A stretch of DNA of 9,888 nucleotides from Prevotella sp. UBA4376 (GTDB taxonomy: Bacteria > Bacteroidota > Bacteroidia > Bacteroidales > Bacteroidaceae), in the NCBI GenBank assembly GCA_002391185.1, contig DGRY01000140.1, positions 1-9,888 on the forward strand, in the 5' to 3' direction. Below the pieces are notes generated by a model. That model did not search any database, had not been told where the DNA came from, and saw only the letters and a program-made list of their open reading frames with translations. Shown in pieces: positions 1 through 6,217 of this stretch; the stretch's first letter is position 1; every line of letters begins with the position of its first letter. The position numbers were made by a program, and so were the translations under genes.

Positions 1-584
1 CTCTTCTCGTCACGATAGATTACCTCCTCGTTAGAAAGAGCGGTCTGAGCCTTTGGATCCCAGTTTACCATGCGAAGGCCACGATAGATAAGTCCCTTGT
101 CGTAGAGGTCAACAAAAACTTTCATTACGCTTTCAGAACGTTTCTCGTCCATAGTGAATGAAGTGCGGTCCCAATCACAACTTGCACCTAAGCGACGCAA
201 CTGCTTAAGGATGATGCCACCGTGCTCGTGAGTCCAATCCCAAGCATGCTCGAGAAACTGTTCACGTGTGAGGTCGCTCTTCTTAATACCTTGCTTTGCG
301 AGTTTGTTAACCACCTTCGCTTCAGTAGCAATAGAGGCGTGGTCGGTGCCAGGAACCCAGCATGCGTTCTTGCCTTCCATACGAGCCTTGCGAACGAGAA
401 TATCCTGAATTGTATTGTTCAGCATGTGACCCATGTGAAGCACACCAGTTACGTTTGGTGGAGGAATCACCACGGTATATGGCTCTCGGCCATCTGGTTT
501 AGAGCTGAACATCTTGTTGTCCAGCCAGTACTGATACCATTTTGATTCCACTGCTTGTGGGTCATACTTGCTTGCTAATTCCAT
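1..584 (-). CDS. valS: Valyl-tRNA synthetase, N-terminal part (truncated by window edge)
   Basis: Class I aminoacyl-tRNA synthetase that charges tRNA-Val with valine in the cytoplasm. Only the first 194 codons are here; the rest lies beyond the left edge. The reverse-strand reading is open from ATG at 584-582 to base 1. Family signatures are clear: [13 protein letters not shown] at residues 41-53, containing the HMGH form of the class I HIGH motif; [16 protein letters not shown] from residue 76; [10 protein letters not shown] at 131-140; and [15 protein letters not shown] at 174-188, matching the usual NWxPxxxTALSDEEV of ValS. The ATP-site KMSKS motif and the editing domain core would lie outside the window. 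The start is supported by the N-terminal [17 protein letters not shown], typical of bacterial ValS, and by a promoter about 35 bases upstream. The gene is divergent from the DUF3256 gene and has a leader of about 35 nt. The function call is very secure. Confidence 0.97.
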   Translation of the reverse strand, partial: MELASKYDPQAVESKWYQYWLDNKMFSSKPDGREPYTVVIPPPNVTGVLHMGHMLNNTIQDILVRKARMEGKNACWVPGTDHASIATEAKVVNKLAKQGIKKSDLTREQFLEHAWDWTHEHGGIILKQLRRLGASCDWDRTSFTMDEKRSESVMKVFVDLYDKGLIYRGLRMVNWDPKAQTALSNEEVIYRDEK

Positions 585-625
585 ATTGTTGTTTGTTATA
601 TTTAAATTTCATTTAAAATCAAATG

Positions 626-660
626 CAAAGATACAAAGTTTTTTTCTTTTGTACAAAAAA
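626..660 (-). promoter_or_regulatory. Bacteroidetes-type promoter of valS
   Basis: On the minus strand a TTTG (-33 element, plus-strand 654-657, inside a T6G run) is followed after 20 bases by TATCTTTG (-7 element, 626-633). This matches the Bacteroidetes primary-sigma consensus TTTG-N19-21-TAnnTTTG. Transcription should begin near 619-622, giving a valS leader of about 35 nt. The spacer holds an inverted repeat, TACAAA/TTTGTA (632-637 and 648-653), that could be chance in AT-rich DNA or an operator. Confidence 0.8.
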
Positions 661-1050
661 TAGAGAGGTTAAGTTATGTGGGCTTTCCTTGCTCGGTAGG
701 TGAAAGTGGATAAAGCTTTAAATCTAAGGCGAAGGTCTGTGTTGGCTATAAAGTCTTAGTTTGATGTTGTGTTGTAAGCTTTTTTGTTCGATATTACTTC
801 GTCTTTGCTATGTTGTAGGCGGCATACAATCTTGTAAGAGTTTTATCTAACGATAATCTTTTGTGTCTCTAAGTTGTTAATCTAAAATGTTATAAACGGC
901 AAACTTGTTTACATTTTGCCACAAAAACGTCTCGAACTCGTCTCGAAGGCATCTCGGAACCATATCGAAGGAATGTAAAAGAATAAGAGTTAAGAAAAGA
1001 CTTTACTTTTTGGTCTCTCATAGATTTTTTCTTTTGTCTCGTAGTTCTTT
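661..1050. other. Intergenic stretch without recognisable gene
   Basis: AT-rich DNA between valS and the repeat complex. I see no protein with family features, no tRNA or rRNA, and no clean terminator. The only reverse-strand reading frame reaching into it (down to about 890) is a low-complexity product of the neighbouring tandem repeats. A degenerate motif series occurs at 929-967, where TCTCGAA is seen at 930-936 and 941-947, with relatives TCTCGGAA and ATCGAAGG just after. A weak 6-bp GGCAAA/TTTGCC inverted repeat lies near 898-919. Confidence 0.6.
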
Positions 1051-1056
1051 TCTTTA

Positions 1057-1149
1057 TATCTCGAATTAGAGAATTAGAGAATTGGTTTATGTTACAGGCA
1101 GTGTACAGCAAGGCGAAGCAAAAATTCTCTAATTCTCTAATTCGAGATA
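1057..1149. repeat. 27-bp perfect inverted repeat with 39-bp centre (MITE-like or large hairpin)
   Basis: Bases 1057-1083 and 1123-1149 are exact reverse complements over 27 bp. Each arm is built of TATCTCG followed by two copies of AATTAGAG and a final AATT. The 39-base centre (1084-1122) is less AT-rich and has no obvious coding content. As RNA this would be a long stem with a large loop. No T-run follows on either strand, so it does not look like an intrinsic terminator. The length and symmetry recall a miniature inverted-repeat element, but I see no convincing target-site duplication. The right arm shares TTCGAGATA with the tandem array that follows. Confidence 0.85.
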
Positions 1150-1233
1150 AAAACCCATTCGAGATAAAAAAACTCATTCGAGATAAAAAAAACTCATTCG
1201 AGATAAAAAACATTTGATTCTGGATAAAAACTT
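1140..1233. repeat. Tandem array of ~19-bp units, CATTCGAGATAAAAAAACT type
   Basis: Four clear units carry ATTCGAGATA followed by an A-tract: first from 1140, then at 1156-1174, 1175-1194 and 1195-1213. A degenerate fifth unit follows at 1214-1233 (GATTCTGGATAAAAAC). Unit starts are 17, 19 and 20 bases apart. The A-tracts are of unequal length, which accounts for most of the size difference. The array ends about 15 bases before the -33 element of the DUF3256 promoter, so it could act as curved or upstream-activating DNA, or vary by slipped-strand copying. The first unit overlaps the right arm of the 27-bp inverted repeat. Confidence 0.85.
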
Positions 1234-1247
1234 AAAACTAATAATTC

Positions 1248-1278
1248 TTTGTCGGTAAAGAAAATAGTTGTATATTTG
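1248..1278 (+). promoter_or_regulatory. Bacteroidetes-type promoter of the DUF3256 gene
   Basis: TTTG at 1248-1251 and TATATTTG at 1271-1278, 19 bases apart, match the TTTG / TAnnTTTG consensus. Transcription should begin around 1282-1286. The only start codon that leaves a signal peptide is ATG 1285-1287, so the transcript is expected to have essentially no 5' leader. An upstream in-frame TTG at 1249 overlaps the -33 element and cannot be the real start if this promoter is used. Confidence 0.78.
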
Positions 1279-1284
1279 CAGAAT

Positions 1285-1929
1285 ATGAAGCGATTTGGAT
1301 TAACTACAGTATTGCTATGTGCTTTTTGGTCTTTTGCTGATGCTAAGACTGATGTGAAAGACTTGTTTGTGAATATGCCTGATAGTATGGTGTCTTATCT
1401 TGATAAGAACAAGCGTCAGGAGATGATTGACTACGCTGCGATAAATAAAGGAGCAGGTGTTGTTAATCTGTTGGAAGGTAATAGTGCTGTAGATAGTTTG
1501 TCAAATGATTACTTGAGTGTTGCTCTTACTTCGTCTTCTGATATGCAGATGATGGTTTTGCCTGTGAAGGGTGATACTGTTGTTTGTGTGGTTAAGACTT
1601 TTAAGGTTGACGATGGGGTGAGTTCAGATACTTCTGTTTATACAAATATTATAAAGGAGAGTAGGGTGAGTTTTTATTCTCTTGATTGGACTCCGTTGTC
1701 GATTAGCTTGCGCGTACCAGATGCTTTTGTGCAAAAAATGAATGAACTGGCGCCTGCTTTTATGGAGGCAAGACTTAATCCGAGCAAAAAAACACTGTCG
1801 CTTAGTATAAATTGTCCTATGCTTACAAAGGAGGAAAAAGAGCGTTTAAAACAAGAAAATCAGTTAACGGCTCTTAAATACGAACTTAATTTGCTAACAA
1901 GTATTAAAAATCCGATAAAAAGGCTATGA
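1285..1929 (+). CDS. Secreted DUF3256 family protein
   Basis: A 214-residue protein of unknown biochemical role, resembling the DUF3256 family found almost only in Bacteroidales. The first 20 residues (MKRFGLTTVLLCAFWSFADA) are a Sec signal peptide with a likely signal peptidase I cut after ADA, so the mature protein should be periplasmic or secreted. Family-like features after it are KDLFVNMPDSM, a central DYLSVALTSSSDMQMMVLPVKGDTVVCVVKTF segment read in pieces at about residues 73-107, and SRVSFYSLDWTPL near 127-139. No catalytic motif is visible. The C-terminus (from about 183) is lysine-rich. ATG 1285 was chosen over TTG 1249 because the promoter -7 element lies between them and the ATG starts the signal peptide. 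It stands alone: a promoter precedes it, and a new promoter and terminators follow. Function is unknown; the family call is from remembered sequence pattern. Confidence 0.82.
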   Translation: MKRFGLTTVLLCAFWSFADAKTDVKDLFVNMPDSMVSYLDKNKRQEMIDYAAINKGAGVVNLLEGNSAVDSLSNDYLSVALTSSSDMQMMVLPVKGDTVVCVVKTFKVDDGVSSDTSVYTNIIKESRVSFYSLDWTPLSISLRVPDAFVQKMNELAPAFMEARLNPSKKTLSLSINCPMLTKEEKERLKQENQLTALKYELNLLTSIKNPIKRL

Positions 1930-1933
1930 AAAC

Positions 1934-1964
1934 TTGCAGGAAGCGAAATTAATCGATATCTTTG
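1934..1964 (+). promoter_or_regulatory. Bacteroidetes-type promoter of a candidate small RNA
   Basis: TTG at 1934-1936 lies 20 bases before TATCTTTG at 1957-1964, whose downstream bases CA give the favoured TTTGCA context also seen at valS and at the DUF3256 gene. Transcription would begin near 1968-1971. No reading frame of note starts in the next 240 bases; instead three hairpins and two T-runs follow. The promoter starts 5 bases after the stop codon of the DUF3256 gene. Confidence 0.65.
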
Positions 1965-2007
1965 CATCGTGTTTTTCATGGTATTAGATTATTAAGGTTA
2001 ATAAAAG

Positions 2008-2037
2008 ATTGGTTGTCGTGAGACAATCAATTTTTTT
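2008..2037 (+). terminator. Intrinsic terminator 1 after the DUF3256 gene
   Basis: Stem ATTGGTTGTC (2008-2017) with GACAATCAAT (2022-2031), loop GTGA, one G-U pair, followed by six more T (2032-2037). It can end transcripts of the DUF3256 gene or give a short form of the candidate small RNA. Confidence 0.7.
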
Positions 2038-2084
2038 GTTTATCAACAGGGCTATTTTTGGCCAGTTGATACTTATTAGTTTTT

Positions 2085-2123
2085 AAGGATGCGGGTGCAG
2101 CGATGTAACCGCATCCTTTTTTT
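2085..2123 (+). terminator. Intrinsic terminator 2 (strong)
   Basis: A 10-bp perfect stem, AAGGATGCGG (2085-2094) with CCGCATCCTT (2109-2118), a 14-base loop, and a run of seven T (2117-2123). It is the only GC-rich hairpin in this AT-rich gap and lies about 60 bases before the promoter of the nucleoside permease gene, insulating it from upstream transcription. Confidence 0.85.
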
Positions 2124-2179
2124 ATGCGGTTTTGAACATATTTAATAATATAACATGCAATTTTCTCGATTAAATTATA

Positions 2180-2187
2180 TACTTTTG
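2180..2187 (+). promoter_or_regulatory. Probable -7 element of the nupG operon promoter
   Basis: TACTTTTG fits TAnnTTTG and is followed by CA, the same context as the other promoters here. No good TTTG is found 19-21 bases upstream, so the -33 element is weak or absent, which may mean activator dependence. The expected start near 2191-2194 gives a leader of about 25 nt, A-rich and without a Shine-Dalgarno sequence. Confidence 0.55.
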
Positions 2188-2216
2188 CAGCAAAATAACG
2201 AAAAAGTAAAAACCAA

Positions 2217-3467
2217 ATGAATCTAAAAATTCGTCTGTCGATAATGAACTACCTGGAATTCGCTGTCTGGGGAGCATATCTGACTTGTATGAGTATCTAC
2301 CTTGGTAATATAGGAATGGCAAGCCATATTGGTTCGTTCTTTGCTATGCAAGGCATTGTTTCAATTTTTATGCCGGCATTGATGGGAATTGTTGCCGATC
2401 GCTGGATTCCAGCTCAACGCCTTTTGGGTTTCTGTCACCTTATTGCTGGTTTGTTTATGTTTGCTACAGCCTGGTATGGTTATAGTGAAGGCTCAAATGC
2501 CAGTTTTGCCATTTTGTTTACCTTGTATTCTTTAAGTGTAGCCTTTTATATGCCAACCTTGGCACTATCTAATTCCGTGGCTTATTTCTCTTTGAATCAG
2601 GCAGGAATGGATACTGTGAAAGACTTTCCACCAATTCGTGTTTTTGGTACTGTAGGTTTTATCTGCACAATGTGGATAGTCGATCTCCTTGGCTTCAAGA
2701 GCACAGAGATGCAGTTTGTTGTTAGTGGTATCTTGGGCGTTGTGCTGTTCCTTTATACTTTCACTTTGCCATCATGTAAAACAAATAATGGTAAGGTGAT
2801 GAGCATGCGCGAAGCGCTTGGCCTTGATGCCTTTGCTTTGTTCAAGCAAAAGAAGATGGCTATTTTCTTCATCTTCTCTATGATGCTTGGTGTGAGCTTG
2901 CAGATTACCAACGGTTTTGCTACTCCTTTTATTGAGAGTTTCAAGGATATTCCAGAATATGCCAACTCGTTTGGTGTTCAGCATAGTGTAATTCTCTATT
3001 CGCTTTCTCAGGTTAGCGAAACACTGTGTATCCTTATGATACCTTTCTTTATGAAACGTTATGGTATAAAGAACGTTATGCTTATCGCAATGTTTGCGTG
3101 GGTGTTGCGTTTTGGACTTCTCGGAGTTGGTAACCCAGGTGATATGGGCGTGTGGCTTTGGGTTCTCTCTATGATAGTATATGGTGTAGCCTTTGATTTC
3201 TTCAATATCTCGGGCTCGCTCTTTGTTGACAATTCAACCGATCCAAAGATGCGTTCAAGCGCTCAGGGCTTATTTATGCTTATGACAAATGGTATTGGTG
3301 CTACTGTAGGCTCACTTGCTGCGCAGGAAGTTGTCTCTACTAATACAGCTAACGGAGTTACCGACTGGGCTTCGTGCTGGTACACCTTTGCAGGCTATGC
3401 ACTCTTCGTGGGAATTAGCTTTGCTATCATCTTCCGTCCAAAGAAAACAGAATTACCAACTGAATAA
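2217..3467 (+). CDS. nupG: Nucleoside permease, NupG/XapB-type MFS transporter
   Basis: Inner-membrane proton-coupled importer of nucleosides in the nucleoside:H+ symporter branch of the major facilitator superfamily. The 416-residue length and 12 predicted membrane spans fit. Similarity to Escherichia coli NupG, as I recall it, is strong along the whole length: MNLKIRLSIMNYLEFAVWG at the N-terminus, FMPALMGIVADRW near residues 51-63, the FPPIRVFGTVGFI block near 138-150, GLDAFALFKQKKMAIFFIFS in the central loop and next helix, ITNGFATPF, and VYGVAFDFFNISGS near 321-334. ATG 2217 gives the family N-terminus directly. The gene heads a plus-strand run; its stop TAA overlaps the ATG of rsmE by one base. 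It probably supports nucleoside salvage. Exact substrate range (NupG versus xanthosine-preferring XapB) cannot be read from the sequence. Confidence 0.93.
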   Translation: MNLKIRLSIMNYLEFAVWGAYLTCMSIYLGNIGMASHIGSFFAMQGIVSIFMPALMGIVADRWIPAQRLLGFCHLIAGLFMFATAWYGYSEGSNASFAILFTLYSLSVAFYMPTLALSNSVAYFSLNQAGMDTVKDFPPIRVFGTVGFICTMWIVDLLGFKSTEMQFVVSGILGVVLFLYTFTLPSCKTNNGKVMSMREALGLDAFALFKQKKMAIFFIFSMMLGVSLQITNGFATPFIESFKDIPEYANSFGVQHSVILYSLSQVSETLCILMIPFFMKRYGIKNVMLIAMFAWVLRFGLLGVGNPGDMGVWLWVLSMIVYGVAFDFFNISGSLFVDNSTDPKMRSSAQGLFMLMTNGIGATVGSLAAQEVVSTNTANGVTDWASCWYTFAGYALFVGISFAIIFRPKKTELPTE

Positions 3468-4195
3468 TGAAAGAAGAAAGATTTTTCTATGTTCCTTCAA
3501 CTGAGGAAAATGAGGAACTGCCGTTGGCAGAAGCCACTCATGCACTTAAAGTGTTGAGACTTCAAGAGGGCGACGAAATGTTCCTTATGGATGGCGCGGG
3601 CACGTTTTATCGTGCCCAGGTGTCCATGACAACCAATCATCGTTGTTTCTATAACATTATAGAAAAGCAGCCTCAGGAAAAAACGTGGCATGGAAAGATT
3701 CATGTTGCCGTTGCCCCAACAAAAAATGCCGACCGCGTGGAATGGTTTGTGGAAAAGGCAACAGAGGTTGGCTTTGATGAAGTGTCGCTTCTGCACACCA
3801 AGTTTACCGAGCGAAAGATAATGAAAGCCACTCGTTTGGCGGCAATCATAACCTCGGCTGTAAAGCAAAGTAGAAAGCCTTATATGCCATGGATAAATAC
3901 TATGGTGGAATTCAAGAAGTTTATGGAACAGCCTCGTACAGGACGTAAATTCATCTGCCATTGTTACAACGAGTTTCCAAAGAAGGATTTCTTCACTGAG
4001 CTGAAAGAAAATGTTTCTCCTGATGAAGAAATAACGGTTCTTATTGGTCCAGAAGGCGATTTCTCGGTTGATGAGGTTGCTTTGGCTTTAAAGAATGGCT
4101 ATGAATCGGTTTCGCTTGGTCAAAGCCGTCTGCGCACGGAAACCGCTGCCCTTATGGCTGTAGCCTATGCTAATCTTGCTAAAAGAAAAGAATAA
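3467..4195 (+). CDS. rsmE: 16S rRNA (uracil-1498-N3)-methyltransferase RsmE
   Basis: SPOUT-class methyltransferase that uses S-adenosylmethionine to methylate N3 of U1498 in 16S rRNA of the assembled small subunit. The 242 residues match the usual family length. An N-terminal PUA-like RNA-binding part (about 1-70, with HALKVLRLQEGDE at 25-37) precedes the trefoil-knot domain. Family motifs are KNADRVEWFVEKATEVG (86-102), AVKQSRKPYMP (131-141), IGPEGDFS (193-200), and LGQSRLRTETAAL (217-229) at the knot and cofactor pocket. Its ATG shares a base with the stop of nupG (TAATG), which suggests translational coupling. Only 17 bases separate it from the next gene. A housekeeping gene coupled to a transporter probably reflects operon economy rather than shared function. 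Confidence 0.95.
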   Translation: MKEERFFYVPSTEENEELPLAEATHALKVLRLQEGDEMFLMDGAGTFYRAQVSMTTNHRCFYNIIEKQPQEKTWHGKIHVAVAPTKNADRVEWFVEKATEVGFDEVSLLHTKFTERKIMKATRLAAIITSAVKQSRKPYMPWINTMVEFKKFMEQPRTGRKFICHCYNEFPKKDFFTELKENVSPDEEITVLIGPEGDFSVDEVALALKNGYESVSLGQSRLRTETAALMAVAYANLAKRKE

Positions 4196-4212
4196 ATTCC
4201 TATAATCTGAAT

Positions 4213-5556
4213 ATGATGAAACGTTTCGCACTATACATATTAGGACTGGTGACCATCTTGGCATCATGTACCGATAACAGTTACCTTGATGCAGTACCGG
4301 CTGAGAGCACCGCTCTCATAGCTATGGATCCGGGAAAGATGAGCGGAATAAACAATGTGGCTGTCTTGAAATCATTACTGAAGGTAAGTAATATGGATAA
4401 GACAGGGCTTGACCTCAGTCACAAGGTGATGCTTTTTGAAGCTCCTGATGGTAATCTTGGAGTTTGCGTAAAAGTAAATAGTGAAAGCAGTCTTACTGAA
4501 ACAATTGAATCTCTTGCCATGAAAGGTGCATGTCCTAAACCAATAGAACGTCGTGGTTTTCATTTTACCATGCTGAAAGATTCATGGGTGGCAGGCTGGA
4601 GTGATAACAGTTTGCTTATTATGGGTCCTGTAACTATAGATAAGCAGGCTGAGATGCAACAGCAGATTGCTCGTTACCTTAAACAAGATGAAGATAATGG
4701 TATAACAACCAGTAGATTATACGCTAAACTTGATTCTCTTGATGCACCTATAACAATGGTGGCACAGGCGCAGGCTTTGCCGGCTCAGTTTGTTGCTCCT
4801 TTTACTTTGGGGGCACCTAAAGATAGCGACCCCTCACAGGTGCTGATATCTGCCGAGATGAAAGTGAGCAAGGGAATTATGACCATGAAAGGACAGACTT
4901 TCTCTTTTAATAAGCGTGTTGATAAGGCAATAAAGGAAGCAACAGCAAACTATCGCCCTATTAAGGGCAAGTATCTTGCGTCTATGCCTCAGGATGCCAT
5001 GATGGGAATGTTTGTAAATGTTGATGGAACAAAGTTCCTGCCAATGATGCAGAGCAACAAGGGTGTTCAGGCTCTTCTTGCAGGTATCAATACTGCTGTT
5101 GATATGGATAATATTATCCGTAGCGTTGATGGTGATATGGCGATTATTACCCCAACGTATGGTGAAAACAGCCTTACCATGAGCATGAGTGCCCAACTGG
5201 GTAATATTGGGTGGACGTTAGATGTTGACTATTGGAAGCATAGTTGTCCGGCAGGTGGAAAGATTGTTGACTGGCAGGATAAAGCGTGGTACTATACCGA
5301 TAACAAAACAACATTCTTCTTTGGTGTTACGCCGGATTTGCAGTTCTATAGTGGCAGCAGCAAGGAGGAAGCTTTGGCATCAATAGCCAAAGCGCAAAAA
5401 CCATTGAGTGATGAAATACAACAGATGATTGCTGGGCAACGCCTTGCTATGGTTATAAATATGAACGCTTTCTCGGGTGATAAGGCGGGGGCTGTTACAA
5501 GTATGCTGAAACCTATTTTCGGAAATGTTCAGACTATTGTATATACTTTAAAGTAA
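4213..5556 (+). CDS. Lipoprotein, DUF4836-like
   Basis: A 447-residue lipoprotein. The N-terminus MMKRFALYILGLVTILASC is a type II signal peptide with lipobox LASC, putting the lipidated cysteine at residue 19. The residues after it (TDNSYLD) do not form the acidic surface-export signal seen in many Bacteroidetes lipoproteins, so a periplasm-facing location is more likely. The mature part begins AVPAESTALIAMDPGKMSG, like DUF4836 proteins of Bacteroidales, and has similar stretches after about residue 235 (KGKYLASMPQDAMMGMFVNVDG) that suggest repeated domains. No enzyme motif is seen. ATG 4213 and ATG 4216 are equally possible starts. The stop is one base from the ATG of the ABC ATPase gene, so the two are surely co-transcribed and probably partners. 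Family assignment is from pattern memory and is moderate; function unknown. Confidence 0.75.
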   Translation: MMKRFALYILGLVTILASCTDNSYLDAVPAESTALIAMDPGKMSGINNVAVLKSLLKVSNMDKTGLDLSHKVMLFEAPDGNLGVCVKVNSESSLTETIESLAMKGACPKPIERRGFHFTMLKDSWVAGWSDNSLLIMGPVTIDKQAEMQQQIARYLKQDEDNGITTSRLYAKLDSLDAPITMVAQAQALPAQFVAPFTLGAPKDSDPSQVLISAEMKVSKGIMTMKGQTFSFNKRVDKAIKEATANYRPIKGKYLASMPQDAMMGMFVNVDGTKFLPMMQSNKGVQALLAGINTAVDMDNIIRSVDGDMAIITPTYGENSLTMSMSAQLGNIGWTLDVDYWKHSCPAGGKIVDWQDKAWYYTDNKTTFFFGVTPDLQFYSGSSKEEALASIAKAQKPLSDEIQQMIAGQRLAMVINMNAFSGDKAGAVTSMLKPIFGNVQTIVYTLK

Positions 5557-5557
5557 A

Positions 5558-6205
5558 ATGGAAACAATAAAGTTTAGTTCCGTTATTCCACAAGTTTTTT
5601 CTTCGCGTATAGAAGAAATTCATTCGGATATATGGAATGCTGATGCTGCTTTTGAAAAAGGGCATCTTTATCTCATTGAAGCCGATTCTGGTAAGGGTAA
5701 GAGTACCTTTTGTAGCTATGTAGTTGGTTATCGTCGTGACTATGCGGGAAAAGTTTTATTTGATAGTGCCGATACTATGCAGTATAGGGTTCGTGACTGG
5801 ATCGATGCACGACAGAACCACATCAGTCATCTCTTTCAGGAACTTCGTTTGTTTCCTGAACTCACAGCTTATGAAAATGTAGAAATAAAAAACAAGATAA
5901 CCGGATTTAAAACTCGTGAGCAGATTCTCAGATGGTTTGATATGCTTGGTATTGCTGATAAGGTTGACACCAAGATAGGCAGAATGTCGTTTGGACAGCA
6001 GCAACGTGTTGCCATGATGCGTGCACTTGTGCAGCCATTTGATTTTATTCTTGCTGATGAACCTATTTCGCATCTTGACGACACCAACAGCCGCATAATG
6101 GCTGATATTATGATGGAAGAAGCAAAAAGTCAGGGGGCAGGTGTTATAGTTACAAGTATTGGTAAACACATGGATTTGCCATACGAAAAGGTGTTTAAGT
6201 TGTAA
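5558..6205 (+). CDS. ABC transporter ATP-binding protein (LolD/MacB-like, degenerate motifs)
   Basis: Cytoplasmic ATPase subunit of an ABC system, 215 residues, a single nucleotide-binding domain. Motifs in order: P-loop ADSGKGKST (42-50), with Ala for the first Gly of GxxGxGKST; Q-loop Gln94 in HLFQELRLFPELTAYENV; signature MSFGQQQR (143-150) in place of LSGGQQQR; Walker B FDFILADE (161-168) with catalytic Glu168; D-loop SHLDD (171-175). Where the switch histidine is expected, the chain reads VIVTSIGK (about 196-203), so Ser or Ile takes its place; His204 is probably too late. Related Bacteroidetes proteins of this type, as I recall them, also lack it, so the gene need not be broken. It lies between the lipoprotein gene (1-base gap) and the permease gene (12-base gap). 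Role: energises the adjacent FtsX-like permease; substrate unknown. Confidence 0.88.
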   Translation: METIKFSSVIPQVFSSRIEEIHSDIWNADAAFEKGHLYLIEADSGKGKSTFCSYVVGYRRDYAGKVLFDSADTMQYRVRDWIDARQNHISHLFQELRLFPELTAYENVEIKNKITGFKTREQILRWFDMLGIADKVDTKIGRMSFGQQQRVAMMRALVQPFDFILADEPISHLDDTNSRIMADIMMEEAKSQGAGVIVTSIGKHMDLPYEKVFKL

Positions 6206-6217
6206 AAATTCAACATT

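Larger units (their letters stand above)
1968..2123 (+). ncRNA. Candidate small structured RNA (~155 nt)
   Basis: The stretch has a consensus promoter in front, three hairpins, and an intrinsic terminator at its end, with no coding content. Hairpin 1 (2008-2031) has a 10-bp stem with a GTGA loop and one G-U pair, extendable by A-U pairs into the T-run that follows. Hairpin 2 (2041-2071) pairs TATCAAC with GTTGATA and adds GGC/GCC inside. Hairpin 3 (2085-2118) is the terminator stem. Before hairpin 1 there is a palindrome, TTATTAA-GG-TTAATAA (1989-2004). Partial termination at 2037 would give a second product of about 70 nt. Possible identities are a 6S-type RNA or the Bacteroidales-1 RNA, which is known to be framed by this kind of promoter and a terminator, or a leader of the downstream permease gene. 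I cannot assign it to a family by eye. Confidence 0.5.

Noticed and set aside
222..545. Plus-strand frame of 107 codons opposite valS
   Set aside because: It is antisense to a clear valyl-tRNA synthetase reading and has no family features.
898..919. GGCAAA/TTTGCC hairpin as a terminator
   Set aside because: Only 6 bp, with no T-run on either strand and no gene ending nearby.
890..1213. Reverse-strand 107-codon frame (begins MFFISNEFFLSRM)
   Set aside because: Its start is made of the tandem repeats and the inverted repeat; the rest is low-complexity without family features. It would also need a start inside repeat DNA.
1249..1284. In-frame TTG start at 1249 extending the DUF3256 protein by 12 residues
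   Set aside because: It overlaps the -33 element and lies upstream of the -7 element, so it would not be transcribed from this promoter; it would also bury the signal peptide.
4170..4215. Possible separate promoter before the lipoprotein gene (TATAATCTG)
   Set aside because: It resembles a sigma-70 -10 box of other bacteria, not the Bacteroidetes TAnnTTTG, and has no properly spaced -33 element.
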